64,000 nt of DNA. Origin: Hyposmocoma kahamanoa. Lineage: Eukaryota > Arthropoda > Insecta > Lepidoptera > Cosmopterigidae. The notes below the pieces were generated by a model. It searched no databases, was not told the origin of the DNA, and saw only the letters and a list, made by a program, of their open reading frames with translations. Within the stretch, counting starts at the first letter, position 1. Each line of letters starts with the position of its first letter. The stretch is taken from the NCBI RefSeq assembly GCF_003589595.1, contig NW_020653750.1, positions 6,711,474 through 6,775,473 of the forward strand, in the 5' to 3' direction. The position numbers and the translations under genes are program-made. Positions 10,231-21,980 of the stretch are shown here, in pieces.

Positions 10231-11570
10231 TAAATATAAACGACGATTATATCATAATTATAACTTTATACGTGTATTCGATTTCAAAGTTTTGTCCAGA
10301 ACTCCTAGATGTCTGTTTGACATCAACACTCTATTATTTTTATAATTCTAAATACAAAACCTAAGTTGCCTGTACCACATCCCTCTTCCTTACAACTGAA
10401 GGGGTGAACATCCCTTAGCTAGTGCCCTACCTATGATAGGCAACATACATAATATGTGATCAGCCTTTACTATAGGCTAGCCACACACTGCTCGGAAGCT
10501 ATCACTTACTAACAAACAAAACCACCGAGAAGGCTGTGGCTTTAATCTGCCAAAAATCTATCTAAAAGGACAGACTATGACCACATCCTAATCAAACAAT
10601 CTAAATATATTTTTTAGCTATCCTAGCTATTTAGGTATCCTAGCTATAAAACCTTAATTCTTTATTCAAGCTTCCTACTTAACCTAAATCCTACCATAAT
10701 TTTTATATAATTCCAAACAAATAACAATCCTCATCGTGCACGCTGATACGATGACGCCACTGGGGAACATCAATATTGATCTCCCAGCTGCCTCCGTCCT
10801 CATCCTGTAGCTATCCACGTTTCACCAAACTTTCTTACTTTCTTTGAACAAATTAAAACAACACCCAAATTATCCTAACAACAACGTTTCCTAACACAAA
10901 TATGGTATGACGATATATCATATGGCGGATTCCTAATAATTAAACAAATATATTTTCCCTTGAATGCAGACAGTTCCTGTTCATCTGGACGAATGACCAA
11001 CAACTATGTACATACACAGGATAATATATCCATAAAATGAAAAATAAAAAATAAGTTATATTCATACAAGTCGGTAGTCCATCTCCTCCTGTCCTTTCAT
11101 GTCTGCATTCGACGGAATAAAAAATTCATCAAAACATTCGACAAGATACACCGTCGTCATGGCTCCATATGAAGAACAAACAAAAGATTAACAAACATTT
11201 AACAATAAAATATAAACAACCTATTACCTACTATAAACTGAAAATCATTAAACTCTCCACTATAGAACCTTTTCAACCTATTCACATGCACCAGATCCTG
11301 CCTACCAGAGATCCTGTTACCAAACTAGGAGTAGATCTAGTTAACCTAACTTCCGCATATCATCATATCTCCTGGACATCAAAGCAACTCTATCTTTTTT
11401 ATCAAAATTCCGCTTCTGTTCTGACCGTGTACTTCCTATCTACTCTTTGTGCGAACCAATCAAGGCTGCTCGTTTCCCTAAAATTGTCCCGTAAATTTTC
11501 CGCAACACTTACACAACCACGTTTAAAATTGTCATTTTCCGACGAATTTTATTTTCATACGAACTACGCA
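10231..11570. other. No gene recognised
   Basis: A long + strand frame starting at 11169 has no recognisable domain, and the part beyond 11572 overlaps Gypsy coding sequence on the other strand. The stretch may be untranslated or LTR sequence of that Gypsy remnant, but I could not find a matching second LTR. Confidence 0.35.
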
Positions 11571-11571
11571 C

Positions 11572-12105
11572 TTACGGCAAAACGTATTTATAAATTTTTT
11601 CTAAAAAATTACCCTTTTGACACCATTGACCCGTCTTGCCACTTACGTCAGCTTTTTTCTTTATTTCCGATAACCGAGCAGAATGTATATATTCCGAGTT
11701 CTTTACCGCCAAGTTATCAGAACTCTTTGATACCGGCCCGATAGACGACTTTTCTTTCTTTGACTCGATATCTGTCATGGACTTAAAAGAAATTTTATTG
11801 TCAATTTTCAATTTTGACAACTTGAAATTATATTCCTTTAAAATGTCCTGGACGAGGATAAGAAATTCCTCATCACCTTGCTCAATAAGCAACCTCTATA
11901 GGTATTTGTTTCCATTAATTGTCAACGACACTTTGGTGGGCGCCTGCACTTTTATTGGCATTCCGCCCACTGTATGCAATGGAAAACTCGAAGTATCATC
12001 AATCTGCAAATGTAACCTTTCTGCAAAACAACGAGAGATTATTGAAACCGAAGCACTAGTATCCACCAACTTGCACCTTACATTATTAACAAAAACAGAT
12101 ATAAA
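11572..12105 (-). pseudogene. Retropepsin-containing pol fragment, Gypsy-like
   Basis: Reading down from about 12105, the frame shows a retropepsin active-site block (KLVDTSASVSIISRCFAERL) in which the D-T-G-A consensus is D-T-S-A. A beta-strand/flap segment follows, with PLHTVGGMPIKV. A stop codon near 11897 interrupts the frame, which then continues as LLIEQGDEEFLILVQ down to 11572. No RT or integrase was found beside it, so this is an orphan fragment. It is unrelated in sequence to the element at 1676-5521. Confidence 0.55.
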
Positions 12106-12175
12106 AGATATAGATAGTGTAGATAGGGCTATCTACACTAAAACTATCAACTGTATAAATATTTCCTAAAGGTGT

Positions 12176-12388
12176 ACTAATTTAGTCTCACTAGCAGGAA
12201 TTCTCCATTTTGTTAGCCAATCCTCCATTTCGTTTAAGCTGCTTTGAAGGAGTCCGGATGCTTCAACTGGACATTTACTTGAGACTGGTAACGCCGTGTC
12301 ATCAGCGAAGGTAGCAACGGTGGCCTTTGGGTTTTGTAGCAGGTCGGCTGTGAAGAGTGTGTACAGAACAGGTCCAAGCACAGAACCT
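12176..12388 (-). pseudogene. Reverse transcriptase fragment, Jockey-like LINE
   Basis: About 70 codons match the palm of Jockey-type RT: GSVLGPVLYTLFTADL, the catalytic FADD box (ATFADDTALP), then LQSSLNEMEDWLTKWRIP and ETKLVHL. The fragment ends abruptly at the poly-T tract (12389-12401) that marks the 3' end of the CR1-like LINE, so that LINE appears to have jumped into or next to an older Jockey copy. Confidence 0.75.
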
Positions 12389-12509
12389 TTTTTTTTTTTT
12401 ATTGTGACTCGGCAAAATGACTGCACCGCGCCTGATGGAAAGTGCGAATACAGTCCAGAGATGAGAGTAACGGATGGAAAACACAAATATCTTCACTCCG
12501 TCACTATCA

Positions 12510-13490
12510 TTTTGCCGGTCTGGCCAAATGCTTCTTCACACTACGTTTGAAGGACCCGATGTTATAGAGGGGAGGGAATACATGCGCCGGGAGTTGGTTT
12601 CACAATTTGATGGTTCGGCATAAAAACGAATTGCCAAACTTTTTAGTGCGGGACGGTATTGAACTGACCGCCCAACTGTGCCAACGCAGTCCGGCACGGG
12701 TGGTCCGCTGATGGAAAGGAGAGGAAGGGATAAGGTTGAATAACTCTTCAGAGCACTCGCCCTGGTACAGGCGATAGAATACGCTAAGAGACGCTATATC
12801 TCTGCGAAGCTGTAACGACTCCGCATGCTCAGTTACATGAGGATCGTTGACAACACGGAAGGCATAGCGCTGCAGTCCATCTAGGGCATCGAGCAAGTAC
12901 TTGGCAGAGCCGTCCCAAAGGTGCGAACAGTACTCCATGCTGCTTCGGACCTGAGCTTTATATAACAGGTATCGCAGCTCTGGAGTAAAAAATCGGTGCA
13001 CCTTGTTCAGGATGCCAAGCTTGCGCGACGCGGTACAGATGACGCTCTCGATATAATCTTTGTTGCTCATGTCCTTCCGGATGCTCATCCCCAGTAGGCT
13101 GAGCTTGTCCTGCAGCGTCAGCGTTGTACCCTGAAGATGGGGAAGTGGAAGGAATGGGGATTTTTTGGAGCTGAACGCGCATACCTGGGTTTTCTTGGCG
13201 TTGAACTCAACCAAGTTTCGGGAGCCCCACGACGATATATGTTCCAAAACATGGTTGAGCTCATCGACAAGTTTTTCCCGGTTTCTCTCAGGGTCCTCCC
13301 GGGTGCTTGACGATTGCTTATAATAGCAACCGTGCACTGTGCTATCATCTGCATAGCAATGAATGTTGCCAAAAGGCAACAAGTCATTGATATGCAGAAG
13401 GAACAGCGTGGGCGACAGCACGGAGCCCTGTGGCACCCCAGCATTAACTGTCACGAGCCGCGAAGTGCCTCCGTTAACAAGGACACGCAA
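12510..13490 (-). pseudogene. LINE ORF2, RT palm to C-terminus (copy 1)
   Basis: The frame carries RT motif B ([20 protein letters not shown]) and the YADD catalytic box ([11 protein letters not shown]), then a thumb/C-terminal region ([39 protein letters not shown]). A TGA near 12600 replaces a Trp codon, and coding similarity continues past it to about 12511. Relative to copy 2, the start is joined directly to the preceding frame with a deletion that removed motif A. Confidence 0.85.
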
Positions 13491-15013
13491 TCTTCTATCG
13501 CTAAGGTTTCGCCCTGTTTGTCGATAGCTTCACCCCAGAGATGCATTAGATACGCTAGAACGTCACCCGTTGATCGGTTCGGCCGAAACCCGTACTGTCG
13601 ATCATTAAGAATGGAGTGACGTTCCAGGTGCCGGATTATCTGGATATTTAGAATCCGCTCCATCACTTTGCAGAGCACTGAAGTGACAGCTATTGGGCGA
13701 TAGTTTGCCGGATCAGACCGATCTCCTTTCTTGGGGATAGGTTGCACGTTGGCCTCCCTCCAAGCTAGGGGCACGTTACCAGATTGGTATGAGAGGCGGT
13801 ATAAGCGCGTCAGTACGGGAGACAACTCCGCCGCACACCTTTTAAGGACGATAGGAGGTATCCCATCCGGACCATAGGCTTTCCGCACGTCAAGAGTCTG
13901 CAATTCCTTGCGGACATCACATTGTCTGATAACTATATCAGGCATTGTGACTCCGCAGTGGGGAATTGACGGCGGTTGCGCATCTTGGTCGTGAATGCGC
14001 GAGTTAGCCCCAAAAAGGTCGGCCAATAAATTGGCTTTCTCTTCGGGGCCATAGGCCAAAAATCCATTGGGATACCTCAAAGGCGGCAGCGACGAACGAC
14101 AAAAATTGGACTGCACGGCTTTGGCCAGGCTCCAGTAGGCACGGCTACCGGTGGGATGGGCTACCAGCTTCTGGCCAATCCGTGAAACGCACTGGGCATC
14201 CGCTCTTATGTAAGCCCTCCTGCAAGACTTGGTTGCTTTGTTATAGGCTGCTTTAAGGGACGCAAGGTTGGGATCCTTTGTTGCACGACCCCTGGTCCAA
14301 CCACGATATGCAGCCTGTTTCTCACTAACAGCGTCCATGCATTCGCGATTGAACCAAGGGCGTCCTCTGCGATTGGCGATGACACTGGAAGACGGTATGT
14401 AGTAATCCATAGCCGTTCCAATCTCATCGACAACAGCATCGGCAGCTGCTGAGGCATCCTTTCCCGCAAAGCAGTGCTGCAACCAAGGGATGGACGCAAA
14501 GTAGTCGCGCATACCATCCCAATCCGCCGACGAGTAGTGCCAAATGCGACGAGTGACCTCCTTCAGCTTAGTTGGAGGCATTTGGGAAACCTTACACCCA
14601 ACCAAACAGTGATCAGAACTTCCCAGGGGGGCGCTGACTGATACTGTGTAGTAGGTAGGGTGACTCGCGAGCAGAAGGTCAAGCAAAGAGGGTGCATGAT
14701 CCGATATGTCTGGAACCCGGGTGGGCTGGGTTACCAGTTGGGTCAAGTCATGCGTGAGAGCGAAAGTGTGGGCAGTTCTTCCTGCATGGTCAGTCTTGAG
14801 GGAACTTAACCATGATTCATGGTGAGCATTAAAGTCCCCCAACACGACCATCTCCGCAGATGGGAACTGCGCCTGCGCGTCAAGAGTCGCCTGGCTCAGT
14901 TGGTCAAAGAGCCTAGTTGTCTCCGCATCCCCGCTGTGGGATCTATATAAGCACGCGAAGACTCTAGCTGAACAACTTTCATCCGTTTGAGTTCTTAATT
15001 TTATCACAGGCAT
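13451..15013 (-). pseudogene. LINE ORF2, endonuclease and RT fingers (copy 1)
   Basis: A 520-codon frame. The apurinic-type endonuclease is seen from VVLGDFNAHHESW through TRVPDISDHAPSLLDLLL to the SSDH box. A Cys/aromatic-rich linker and then RT motifs (RKAYGPDGIPPIVLKRC, QPIPKKGDRSDPANYRPIAV, RQYGFRPNRSTGDV) follow. The frame ends soon after DKQGETLAI, exactly where the catalytic AFDRVWH motif should come. The remainder continues in another frame (13490 down). Function was reverse transcription at the target nick; this copy is dead. Confidence 0.87.
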
Positions 15014-15226
15014 GATTTACATTTGCAGTTTTTGTATTGATTTTTTTTAGTTTCGCGCCGGGACCTTTTTAAAGGAGAAATGGGCTGAAACAACAGACAA
15101 TAAAAGCTGGGTACGTACTAAATGTAGCGCCATTTGCTATAGGCATTTTATGACATCACATTAAATTATATACATATGAATAACAACCTTAAAATTTATT
15201 AAGAAATAAATCATTTGGTTAATCAG

Positions 15227-15420
15227 GTGGACATGAAGCTCAGAGTCGCCTTCACAAATTATAGACCACATCTAAATGTGAAAACATTTCTGAAGAATTG
15301 TCAGTTATTTTTCTTGAAACAAATGATTCGCTTCTTCGCCTTCGGAAATAAGTATCTTCATATTCTTGACAAGCTCGTCGACGCTATAGGTGTAGTCATG
15401 TTCAGTCAGTTCAGAAACAG
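15227..15420 (+). CDS. Candidate host exon B
   Basis: Acceptor GGTTAATCAG (ending 15226) and donor GTAATT at 15421 bracket an open 194-base segment starting in phase 0, so it can follow exon A directly. It ends with two bases of a split codon. The peptide is polar and non-repetitive (VDMKLRVAFTNYRPHLNVK, then LDKLVDAIGVVMFSQF) with no diagnostic domain. As a continuation of exon A it would extend the extracellular part. It starts only about 200 bases from the LINE copy 1 end. Confidence 0.45.
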
Positions 15421-16037
15421 GTAATTGTTGAGCAAATATATCATATTTCAGGGAGAATAAAGATTTTTATGATGACTGTGTTTTAATATTTCAACCCTTC
15501 TAGTGATCGGATTGACTTGAAATGTAGTAGTATAATGAAAGTACAATGACAGTATAATAAATCATTAATACTGTGATTGTAGCATGAAGCTACATATACA
15601 CACACGCCTGCTTAGCTAATATCAATTAATATTTGCGTGTAGTAAAACCTTATGCGTATTTGGTAACAAATATGTGCGTGTAAAAGTCAGTTACACTAGT
15701 TCTCGAAATTGCTTTAAATGCCGTTTCCATATACTCCGTGATTAACCCTAATTATAGCAAGTATAAAGCAATGCCTAGTTCAATATTCCGCTAGTTATAA
15801 AACAATGTCGATATCAATTAAACGTCACATCCCTATCTGTAGATTGTCAACTTTTTGCTTTTTTTCCAAGAAGTTGATGTTCATAGGATTCTTAGCTTTT
15901 ATGTGACTAGTAATAATAAAACCTTGTCAGATCCAAACAAGTTTCAATATTTTTTATCAAAGGTTTTTTATTATTGTCTATTTTCGTTTGATAATTTATA
16001 AGCAATCAAAATTATGTTATCCATGTACTAATGTAAG

Positions 16038-16222
16038 ATTACGTTTCCAAATTTGTGCGTGTGGCGACACCGGTTTTGATGCTCGTTGCCAAACAAATGT
16101 AGCTCGATGTCATTTCCATTCTTTTCTTTCTTCCGTGGTGCCAACCCAACAGCTGTCGACCTTCATGAAGGAAAAGTTTCAGCCGATGAGTGTCATATAT
16201 CGGCGATTCCGAGACAGGTTAC
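16038..16222 (+). CDS. Candidate host exon C, borders uncertain
   Basis: An open frame contains a Cys-rich stretch (ACGDTGFDARCQTNVARC) followed by TFMKEKFQPMSVIYRRFRDR. Using the acceptor ending at 16037 and a GTGACA donor at 16223 gives phases compatible with exons B and D. A better pyrimidine tract precedes the AG at 16152, giving a shorter alternative, and a GTTACG donor at 16218 is also possible. I rate the existence of coding sequence here as likely but the borders as weak. Confidence 0.35.
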
Positions 16223-16315
16223 GTGACACCAGATTGCGTTACACGACGCCGACAAGTGCAATTTGTATAGAATAATTATTTAATTTTGATATTATACATA
16301 TGTAAGTTAATCTGT

Positions 16316-16545
16316 GTTCTGGTTTTGAAGAGTGAGTGTGCTGGTCAAATTACAGGCACATTGAACTTATCAACTTATACTTAGGGTGTCAGGGTGTTGC
16401 GATTTAAAGCTCTTGAGTGGCACTGCAACCTTTATGGACAAGCGTATAGGTTACCATCAGGCACACGATTACTTGTTCGTCCCCTCACTTGCTTTAAGGT
16501 AAATGTTATATGGGCCTTGCCTGATTTTGAATAAATAAATTTAAA
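16316..16545 (+). repeat. SINE-like dispersed repeat, copy 1
   Basis: Shares ordered blocks with 39942-40150 and, inverted, with 24103-24262 and 47700-47845: GCTGGTCAAATTACAGGCACA, a GATTTAAAGCTCT-type block, GGCACTGCAAC, a GGTTACCATCAGGC block and TTGTTCGTCCCCTCACTTG near the 3' end. No A/B box was seen, so it may be a LINE-tail-derived or otherwise non-coding repeat rather than a true SINE. Confidence 0.65.
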
Positions 16546-16579
16546 AAATATATAATATAAATTCATTTTAATGTTTTAG

Positions 16580-17004
16580 AACTTACGCGTGGTTCGAGAG
16601 ACAAAATTAATAATAAGCAGCTAACTGATCGAAACCGGAAACTTCAAAAGGCCTATGTTTCGACCGAACTGCAGCCATATATTAAAAAAAATCTACCTAA
16701 AAACAAAATGAGAATACGCTATTCGGAAATAGAAGAAACATCCCCGTGGACAACGATAGCCGAAAAAGATCCACTTGAAGTGATTGATGTGTGGGACTAC
16801 ATTGATCAAAGGGGACTCCGCCATTATAATATAGGCCGCCCTATTCCTCGTACAAAATTATTGTATAGAGATGATGAGACTGAAGATGAATCTGAACTTC
16901 GGAACAGGTCAACAGCAGTAACATATTTTCATAGCTTTCCAATATTTTATTTTCCATTATTACGACCACGATCTGAAGAAATAGCCATAGGAAATTATTT
17001 TTAT
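16580..17004 (+). CDS. Candidate host exon D
   Basis: A 425-base open segment follows an acceptor (TTTTAATGTTTTAG) and ends at a strong GTGAGT donor (17005) in phase 0. The peptide is highly charged (QLTDRNRKLQKAYVSTELQP, KMRIRYSEIEETSPWTTIAE, RDDETEDESELRNR) and near its end has a more hydrophobic part (FHSFPIFYFPLLRP, IAIGNYFY). Its phase-0 end fits exon E, whose first residues lead into a membrane helix. No known domain was recognised. The start at ATG 16708 is not needed, because the frame is open back to the acceptor. Confidence 0.5.
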
Positions 17005-18148
17005 GTGAGTACAATATTATTTTTCATTAATTTAAAAAATGTGTTTAACTGTTTAAGTATTTACTACATAAGTATGGTTAAGTGCCGCTTTATATTTGGA
17101 AATCAGTTTGGAATTCGTTTTAAAACTTCAGAAGTCGAATGCACTAAATTCATTCAAGTAGTATTGAGCACAAATGTCGGCCACAAACGTGCGTTTTCTT
17201 CGAAATGAAAAATATTCCTGAAAATGGGGCCGACCAATGTCCGGAAGTAAAATAAAAAACATATACGTATACAATTCGCACACGTGAAATTAACGATTTT
17301 GAAACACTCATGTGTTTTACAAAGTTTTTGGCGGCGGTACATTCAAGGAAGTGGCTCGGCACACTTAAAACATCGTAGTAACAGCGTTTCATAAAAAACT
17401 CAATTTCGCAGAAACAAAAACATGATTGTATTTAATTTTTTTGTTATTCCATTTTGGTATTTTTGTAAAAAAAATGTATCTGACAACTTTCCAACATTCG
17501 AAATGCTGAAATGCTGCTATTTAATTACGCTTCCCTACTTCGAAAGCTGCCGTGTCTGCTTCAAGAACTAGAGGGTGATGATAAGTTATGCAAGGTAGTT
17601 TGAATACCATTTGAATGCGTCTAACAATTACCATTCTATGATCCCCTTACATAAGGTTACAGCTCTAACCAGACCCAACGCAGAGGGTCAAGGGCTGTCT
17701 ATAGCGAGACGACGTACTCCAGATACCACTGATTAAAGTTATAAACACCCAAATGACTCGGACCTTGTATGTGTACCTAGTGCATGTGAAGGATCCAAGT
17801 TAGGAGCGAACAACGTGCACAACCTAAGTTGAATCTTACTACGTGATGTAATGCTGTCCAGTTCGTCCGGGAGCTAGTCTCAGCCAGAAAACCTTCCTGC
17901 AGTGTGTTAGATAGTGAATGTGCAAAATTTTTGAGTGAAAGTGTGGTGTGTACTGTAAGCTGGGACGTAGCTTAGGATGCGTAGCGAGAGGTACCTAGTG
18001 CAGGTTGTGGAATCGAACAGCTGAGATCATTCGGCTTCCGAGACGTTTGCCCAGGCCAACCCCAGGTGTGCTGTTGTGTACTTGCTCCCCGAATAGTGGG
18101 CGCTGCATCGGGGTTGGGTCGGCTCCTGCCTAATCTCGGGAGGCCGGT
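17005..18148. other. Intronic, nothing recognised
   Basis: Small - strand frames at 17150-17392 have no domain. A segment near 17955-17990 (GACGTAGCTTAGGATGCGTA and so on) echoes one at 10195-10225, suggesting another short dispersed repeat. Confidence 0.4.
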
Positions 18149-18406
18149 AGCCCCATGTAGAAGGCATACGCCGGGGTGACCCGGAGTATGGCCTTATACG
18201 AGGCTCCCATTTGGAGTGGGGCCTTATCAGTGGCGACGAAATCGCTGCTGAGGAGGCCTCAGAGGGTGGAAGCCCTGCGAATTTGCAGGCCGTACATGAC
18301 GGTGGCTTGCGCTGCCGCATGCGCTCTCGCCGGTACTCCGCCGTGGGACCTTGAAGCCGAGGTCCTGGCAGAGGTCCACGCCTACCGGCGAGGAATGAGG
18401 GACTGA
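18149..18406 (+). pseudogene. R1/TRAS-like LINE ORF2 fragment
   Basis: In the + frame the post-RT region of an R1-clade ORF2 is visible: SMALYEAPIWSGAL, RRPQRVEALRICRPYMTV, and AACALAGTPPWDLEAEVLAE followed by a stop. Family knowledge places this ALAGTPP/DLEA block C-terminal to the RT palm. Composition is GC-rich compared with the neighbours. No RT catalytic motif remains. Confidence 0.65.
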
Positions 18407-18519
18407 GGCGAGCGCTCCGCTCCCCATGAGGTCGAGTGGGAGCGTGGGAAAGAGGGCTTGGCAGATCTCCCTTATGGAGCTCGTACCAGGGGGGCGATCC
18501 ATCCTGCCCTCGTAGAGTG

Positions 18520-18840
18520 GGTATGTCGTTAAGGAACAAAGTCCGGAACGAAGTTATCCGGCATAAGACTAAAGTTGTGGACATCGTCAAGAAATCTAGC
18601 AAGCTGAAGTGGCAGTGGGCTGGCCACATCTGTCGCAGAACCGATGAGCGATGGAGTAGATGGGTTCTCGAGTGGAGACCACGTCTCGGCAAACGTAACG
18701 TAAGACCTCCTGCAAGATGGACCGACGATCTGAAGAAGGTCGCAGGTAGTGGTTGAAAGCGGAACACGGGTGATATGGCGTACACTTGCGGAGGCTTATG
18801 TCCAGCAGTGGACTGCAATAGGCTGATTGATTGATTGAAT
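18520..18840 (+). pseudogene. RTE-like LINE ORF2 C-terminal fragment
   Basis: The frame beginning MSLRNKVRNEVIRHKTKV carries the typical C-terminal block of insect RTE-type endonuclease-RT proteins (KLKWQWAGHICRRTDERWSR, RPPARWTDDLKKVAGS). After a frameshift it ends in an EAYVQQWTAIG-like terminus and a TGATTGATTGA tail at 18821-18836, as at LINE 3' ends. Only the extreme 3' end of the element is present, a 5' truncation. Confidence 0.7.
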
Positions 18841-19491
18841 TGTCGTAGACTTGTGAAGCAATAGGCATTTTGATCGCACCGGTTTTTAATAATTAAGCGT
18901 GTGTGTTTTTTTCTAATAATTTTCCAATTAACGTATCCAATAGCACCCCTTACACAGTCACTCTAACTCGCATGGAAGCCTGCACGTGGAATCGTGCGCG
19001 ATTACCTGTTTGAATTTTTTTAAGCTGCCGTTCTTTCGCCCTCATTTGCTCGTGTTCATTTTTGTTACAACGGAAAGAGCGTCCGCGTAAAGGCTAATAC
19101 CGCAGGACAGACCTCGTGAAACTGGCACGTGTTTGAGTGCGCGATTGCGCGCGCGACTTATGAGCGCAATCGCGCGGTCTTTCCCTTTTCCTTCCAGTAT
19201 CTTTCCTAACACACGCGCTCAATTGCGCACGATTGCTATATCGCTCGCGGCAGTGTCTGTGTAAAGCCCGCTATTATCATGATATTGCTTTATGATCTTC
19301 ATTAATTGTTCAGGAACTCCCAAATTTACATTACCAGTTACAGTGTAGGTACCGTGTTTGACTATTCTGCATTCTGCAGTAACACTACTTGCGAAACTTT
19401 TTACATTATACGGTGTTGTCAGCGTCTTCAAGTGATTATGTGCAATAGACTACGTTAAATATAATGTTATAATGATAGTTTTCTATTGCAG
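18841..19491. other. Intronic, one short hairpin
   Basis: Contains the GC-rich inverted repeat GCGCGATTGCG (19139-19149) / CGCAATCGCGC (19165-19175). Nothing else was recognised; the - strand frame at 19219-19431 has no domain. Confidence 0.4.
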
Positions 19492-19608
19492 GGAAGGTTA
19501 TGGACGGCCGTTGTACCTCTAGCGTTTTTTTTGTTTACTTCAATATTGTTCCTTGTTTTTTTTTTCTTGAGTCAAAGAATGACCCGAATTGGAAGATGGC
19601 ATTTCAAG
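19492..19608 (+). CDS. Candidate host exon E (transmembrane helix)
   Basis: Exactly 39 codons lie between a TTCTATTGCAG acceptor and an AAG|GTAATT donor, phase 0 at both ends. The peptide is one long hydrophobic helix (AVVPLAFFLFTSILFLVFFF) flanked by GRLWT and a basic tail (SQRMTRIGRWHFK), a pattern typical of a membrane segment with a cytoplasmic basic end. It joins in phase with exon D before and exon F after. Too short to identify on its own. Confidence 0.5.
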
Positions 19609-20404
19609 GTAATTTTGTGATAAAGATAAGACCATGAAACTTAATACATAATGTATTTACTGTATTTTCATAAATAATGTCGAGTGCAAATAACACTGGC
19701 GTGTAAACAAATATAAATTAACAATTTTCAACTCTATGGGATAATCTAGAACATGTGGCCCGTTCATAAAGAAACACACAAACAAGCATCGATTTCAATA
19801 ATAAAAACAATAAATTTTGACGTTACGTTTCTGAAACACTTTGTTTGTTACTTTTAACGGAAAATGTCAAACTGAATAGGGGTAAGTATAGCAGACGTCT
19901 ATCTAGTTAATAATACCGGGTGGAACAGAACGACCGACAAAGCGGAAAACTGTGAAGAGTCTTAAATATGTATTTAATTGTACTGAAAGTTTTTTTGCTC
20001 TAAGTGTAATAGTTTCCGAGTTATACAATGATAAAGATTTGCTTGAAAAGTCTGTATTGTCAACCCTACATCATAAAACACAGCTGTTTGGAGGCAACTA
20101 CCGGGAGGTACTCAGGGCAAAAACTTTGTAATTTAGTAGATCGTTGACCTCCGTCGTTGATCAGCACCCCATCAGTCGCTTTCTTTGATCAACCACTTTC
20201 TTTGATCGGTCATCATGTGAATGATGATTAATTACGCGGGTATTTTAGTGTATTACTTTGAGAGTAATTAACACCCCTAAATTGCATGTGTGACGACCCA
20301 ATATTTACATTTACCGAAAAAATGCACCTCTCCTAGAATCTTCGGGAAACATGTTGTTTCTAAACCTTTGTAGGTAGTTTATGACAACGCATAGTTGACA
20401 GTGT

Positions 20405-20465
20405 CATTTAGACTTCACTTTTCTTAAGTTGTTGTCAACTTAAGAAAAGTGAAGTTTTCTAAATG
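20405..20465. repeat. Hairpin inverted repeat
   Basis: The arm CTTCACTTTTCTTAAGTTG (20413-20431) is matched by CAACTTAAGAAAAGTGAAG after a 4-base loop, and outer CATTTAG/CTAAATG extends the stem, with a 3-base bulge. It is inside the 19915-22147 element. Confidence 0.8.
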
Positions 20466-21642
20466 ATCCTATCAGGAGTTTAACTCATATTGCCTGCGTC
20501 ATAAGATAAGACTAACTTAATATAAACATAACTAAATTAAGTAAACACGTTCTACAACATGCGTCAAGTACTCAAATTACAATAGTCTCGTAACCCTTAA
20601 TCCGGCCCTAACGTAAAATAGTAAATTGAGGCAGCCAATCACGTCACTTAGAAATTTAGAGATGGACACTTGATAACTGTTATCTGTTTTTGCTAGCATA
20701 ATCGGGAGATCGTTTTTTTTGTACTAGTCTATTTATGAATGCATTTGGAAATAGTTTTAATTTACACTACAAGAATTTACTCAAGAATTTACTAACTTTA
20801 AAACGAAGAGTTCATTCTATTGATATCAACATTTAAAACTAAAATTTCTGTTAACTTGAGCTGTGTAGTTGAAATTTTAATAAATGTAATGTAAAAATAA
20901 ATAAATCGGAGGATCTTGGAGGTCTGCAGACCACCTCCACGTTTCGCTTTCTTATTTTTGATTAAATTTGATTATTTATTACAATTCATTAAACGACCTG
21001 CATTTACTTTACTTTTACTTTTAAATTGCTCATGGTACTTATACCAGACAATACGATTATTGCGAAAGTTATTTCTTTATCATAATTGTCTTTTTAAAAT
21101 AACATTTCGATATTTAATAATCAATGATATTCGACGCGTACGCCGCCGCCGCCGCGCGCATCTCTATGCAGAGTTGCCAATTAAGCGACTTTGTCCCTTT
21201 ATGTGATGATTTGAAATCAAAAGCGTCTTTTATTTCTAGCGACAAAAAAAAATTGGTATTTTTTGGCGCGTATTTAATTAGGTTTAATCGTTTATAATTT
21301 AATATTATTTTTATCTTAATATTCAGGAGTCTTTTACCTGTACTGGGACCATTCTGTTTAGTGATATTTGCTTTAGTCTAGTTGGTAACACTTTTTCATT
21401 CATAAATTAGTTCAAAATGCCTGGTTGTATGGTAACTCGTGGTCTCATGTTTACAACAAAAAAACGTTTACTTGTTAGTTTTTGGGTTGTGACAGCAACT
21501 TATTGGAATAATGCCGTTATTAAGTAGTGCTTGTGTTAAGCAAGTAAAATGTATTAGTGTGTTTGCGTGGAAAACCACATCGGCGTATGACCGGCACACC
21601 CAGGAATGTGTCTGGAATGTCTGCAAGAGTAAAGGGGACGTG

Positions 21643-21980
21643 GACAAATCGAAAATCATTTTAATTTAAAGTAAGTTCAATGTTTTTTAATTACCTATTC
21701 AAGTGAGAGCACTTATTTCTTCTGCGAGTGCCAATGACACGAACGCCGCCTGTAGGGCAGTAGATGTACTCACAATCTCACAATCACAATCAACATAGCC
21801 CCGCACTAGGGAAACCCTGTGTTGCGGGTGCCATGGACACACACATAGACAACCACAAGTTACACCCAAACTCACGAGAGAAATAAATGTAGGCCATACA
21901 AATATTTCTCCCGGCCCGGGAATCGAACCTGGGACCTTTGCGTGGCAGTCCGGCATGGTAACCGTTCGGCCACGGAGGCA
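21643..21980 (-). repeat. tRNA-derived SINE, copy 1
   Basis: On the - strand it starts TGCCTCCGTGGCCGAACGGT, a tRNA-like head with an A-box-like block, followed by a B-box-like GGTTCGATTCCCGGGC. A roughly 250-base body shared with copy 2 (TCTCGTGAGTTTGGGTGTAA, TAGTGCGGGGCTATGTTGAT, GGCGGCGTTCGTGTCATTGG) follows and ends in an AT-rich tail with ATTTTCGATTTGTC. It has internal Pol III promoter elements and no coding capacity. The - strand frame 21699-22052 is a shadow of it. Confidence 0.8.

Larger units (their letters stand above)
12389..15013 (-). mobile_element. CR1/Zenon-like LINE, copy 1, 5'-truncated
   Basis: Coding order on the - strand is endonuclease, linker, RT, C-terminal domain, then a short 3'UTR and an A-tail (poly-T at 12389-12401). 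The 5' edge lies near 15000: the preserved protein begins at ACLYRSHSGDAETT, inside the endonuclease, at nearly the same point aligned to copy 2. Loss of the 5' end is the usual result of incomplete target-primed reverse transcription. Clade naming is tentative. Confidence 0.85.

Noticed and set aside
11169..12169. Two long + frames as genes
   Set aside because: The part beyond 11572 is antisense to a Gypsy protease with a recognisable active-site block; the first frame has no domain.
18027..18818. 263-codon - frame
   Set aside because: Antisense to R1-like and RTE-like LINE fragments on the + strand; GC-rich composition creates the open frame.
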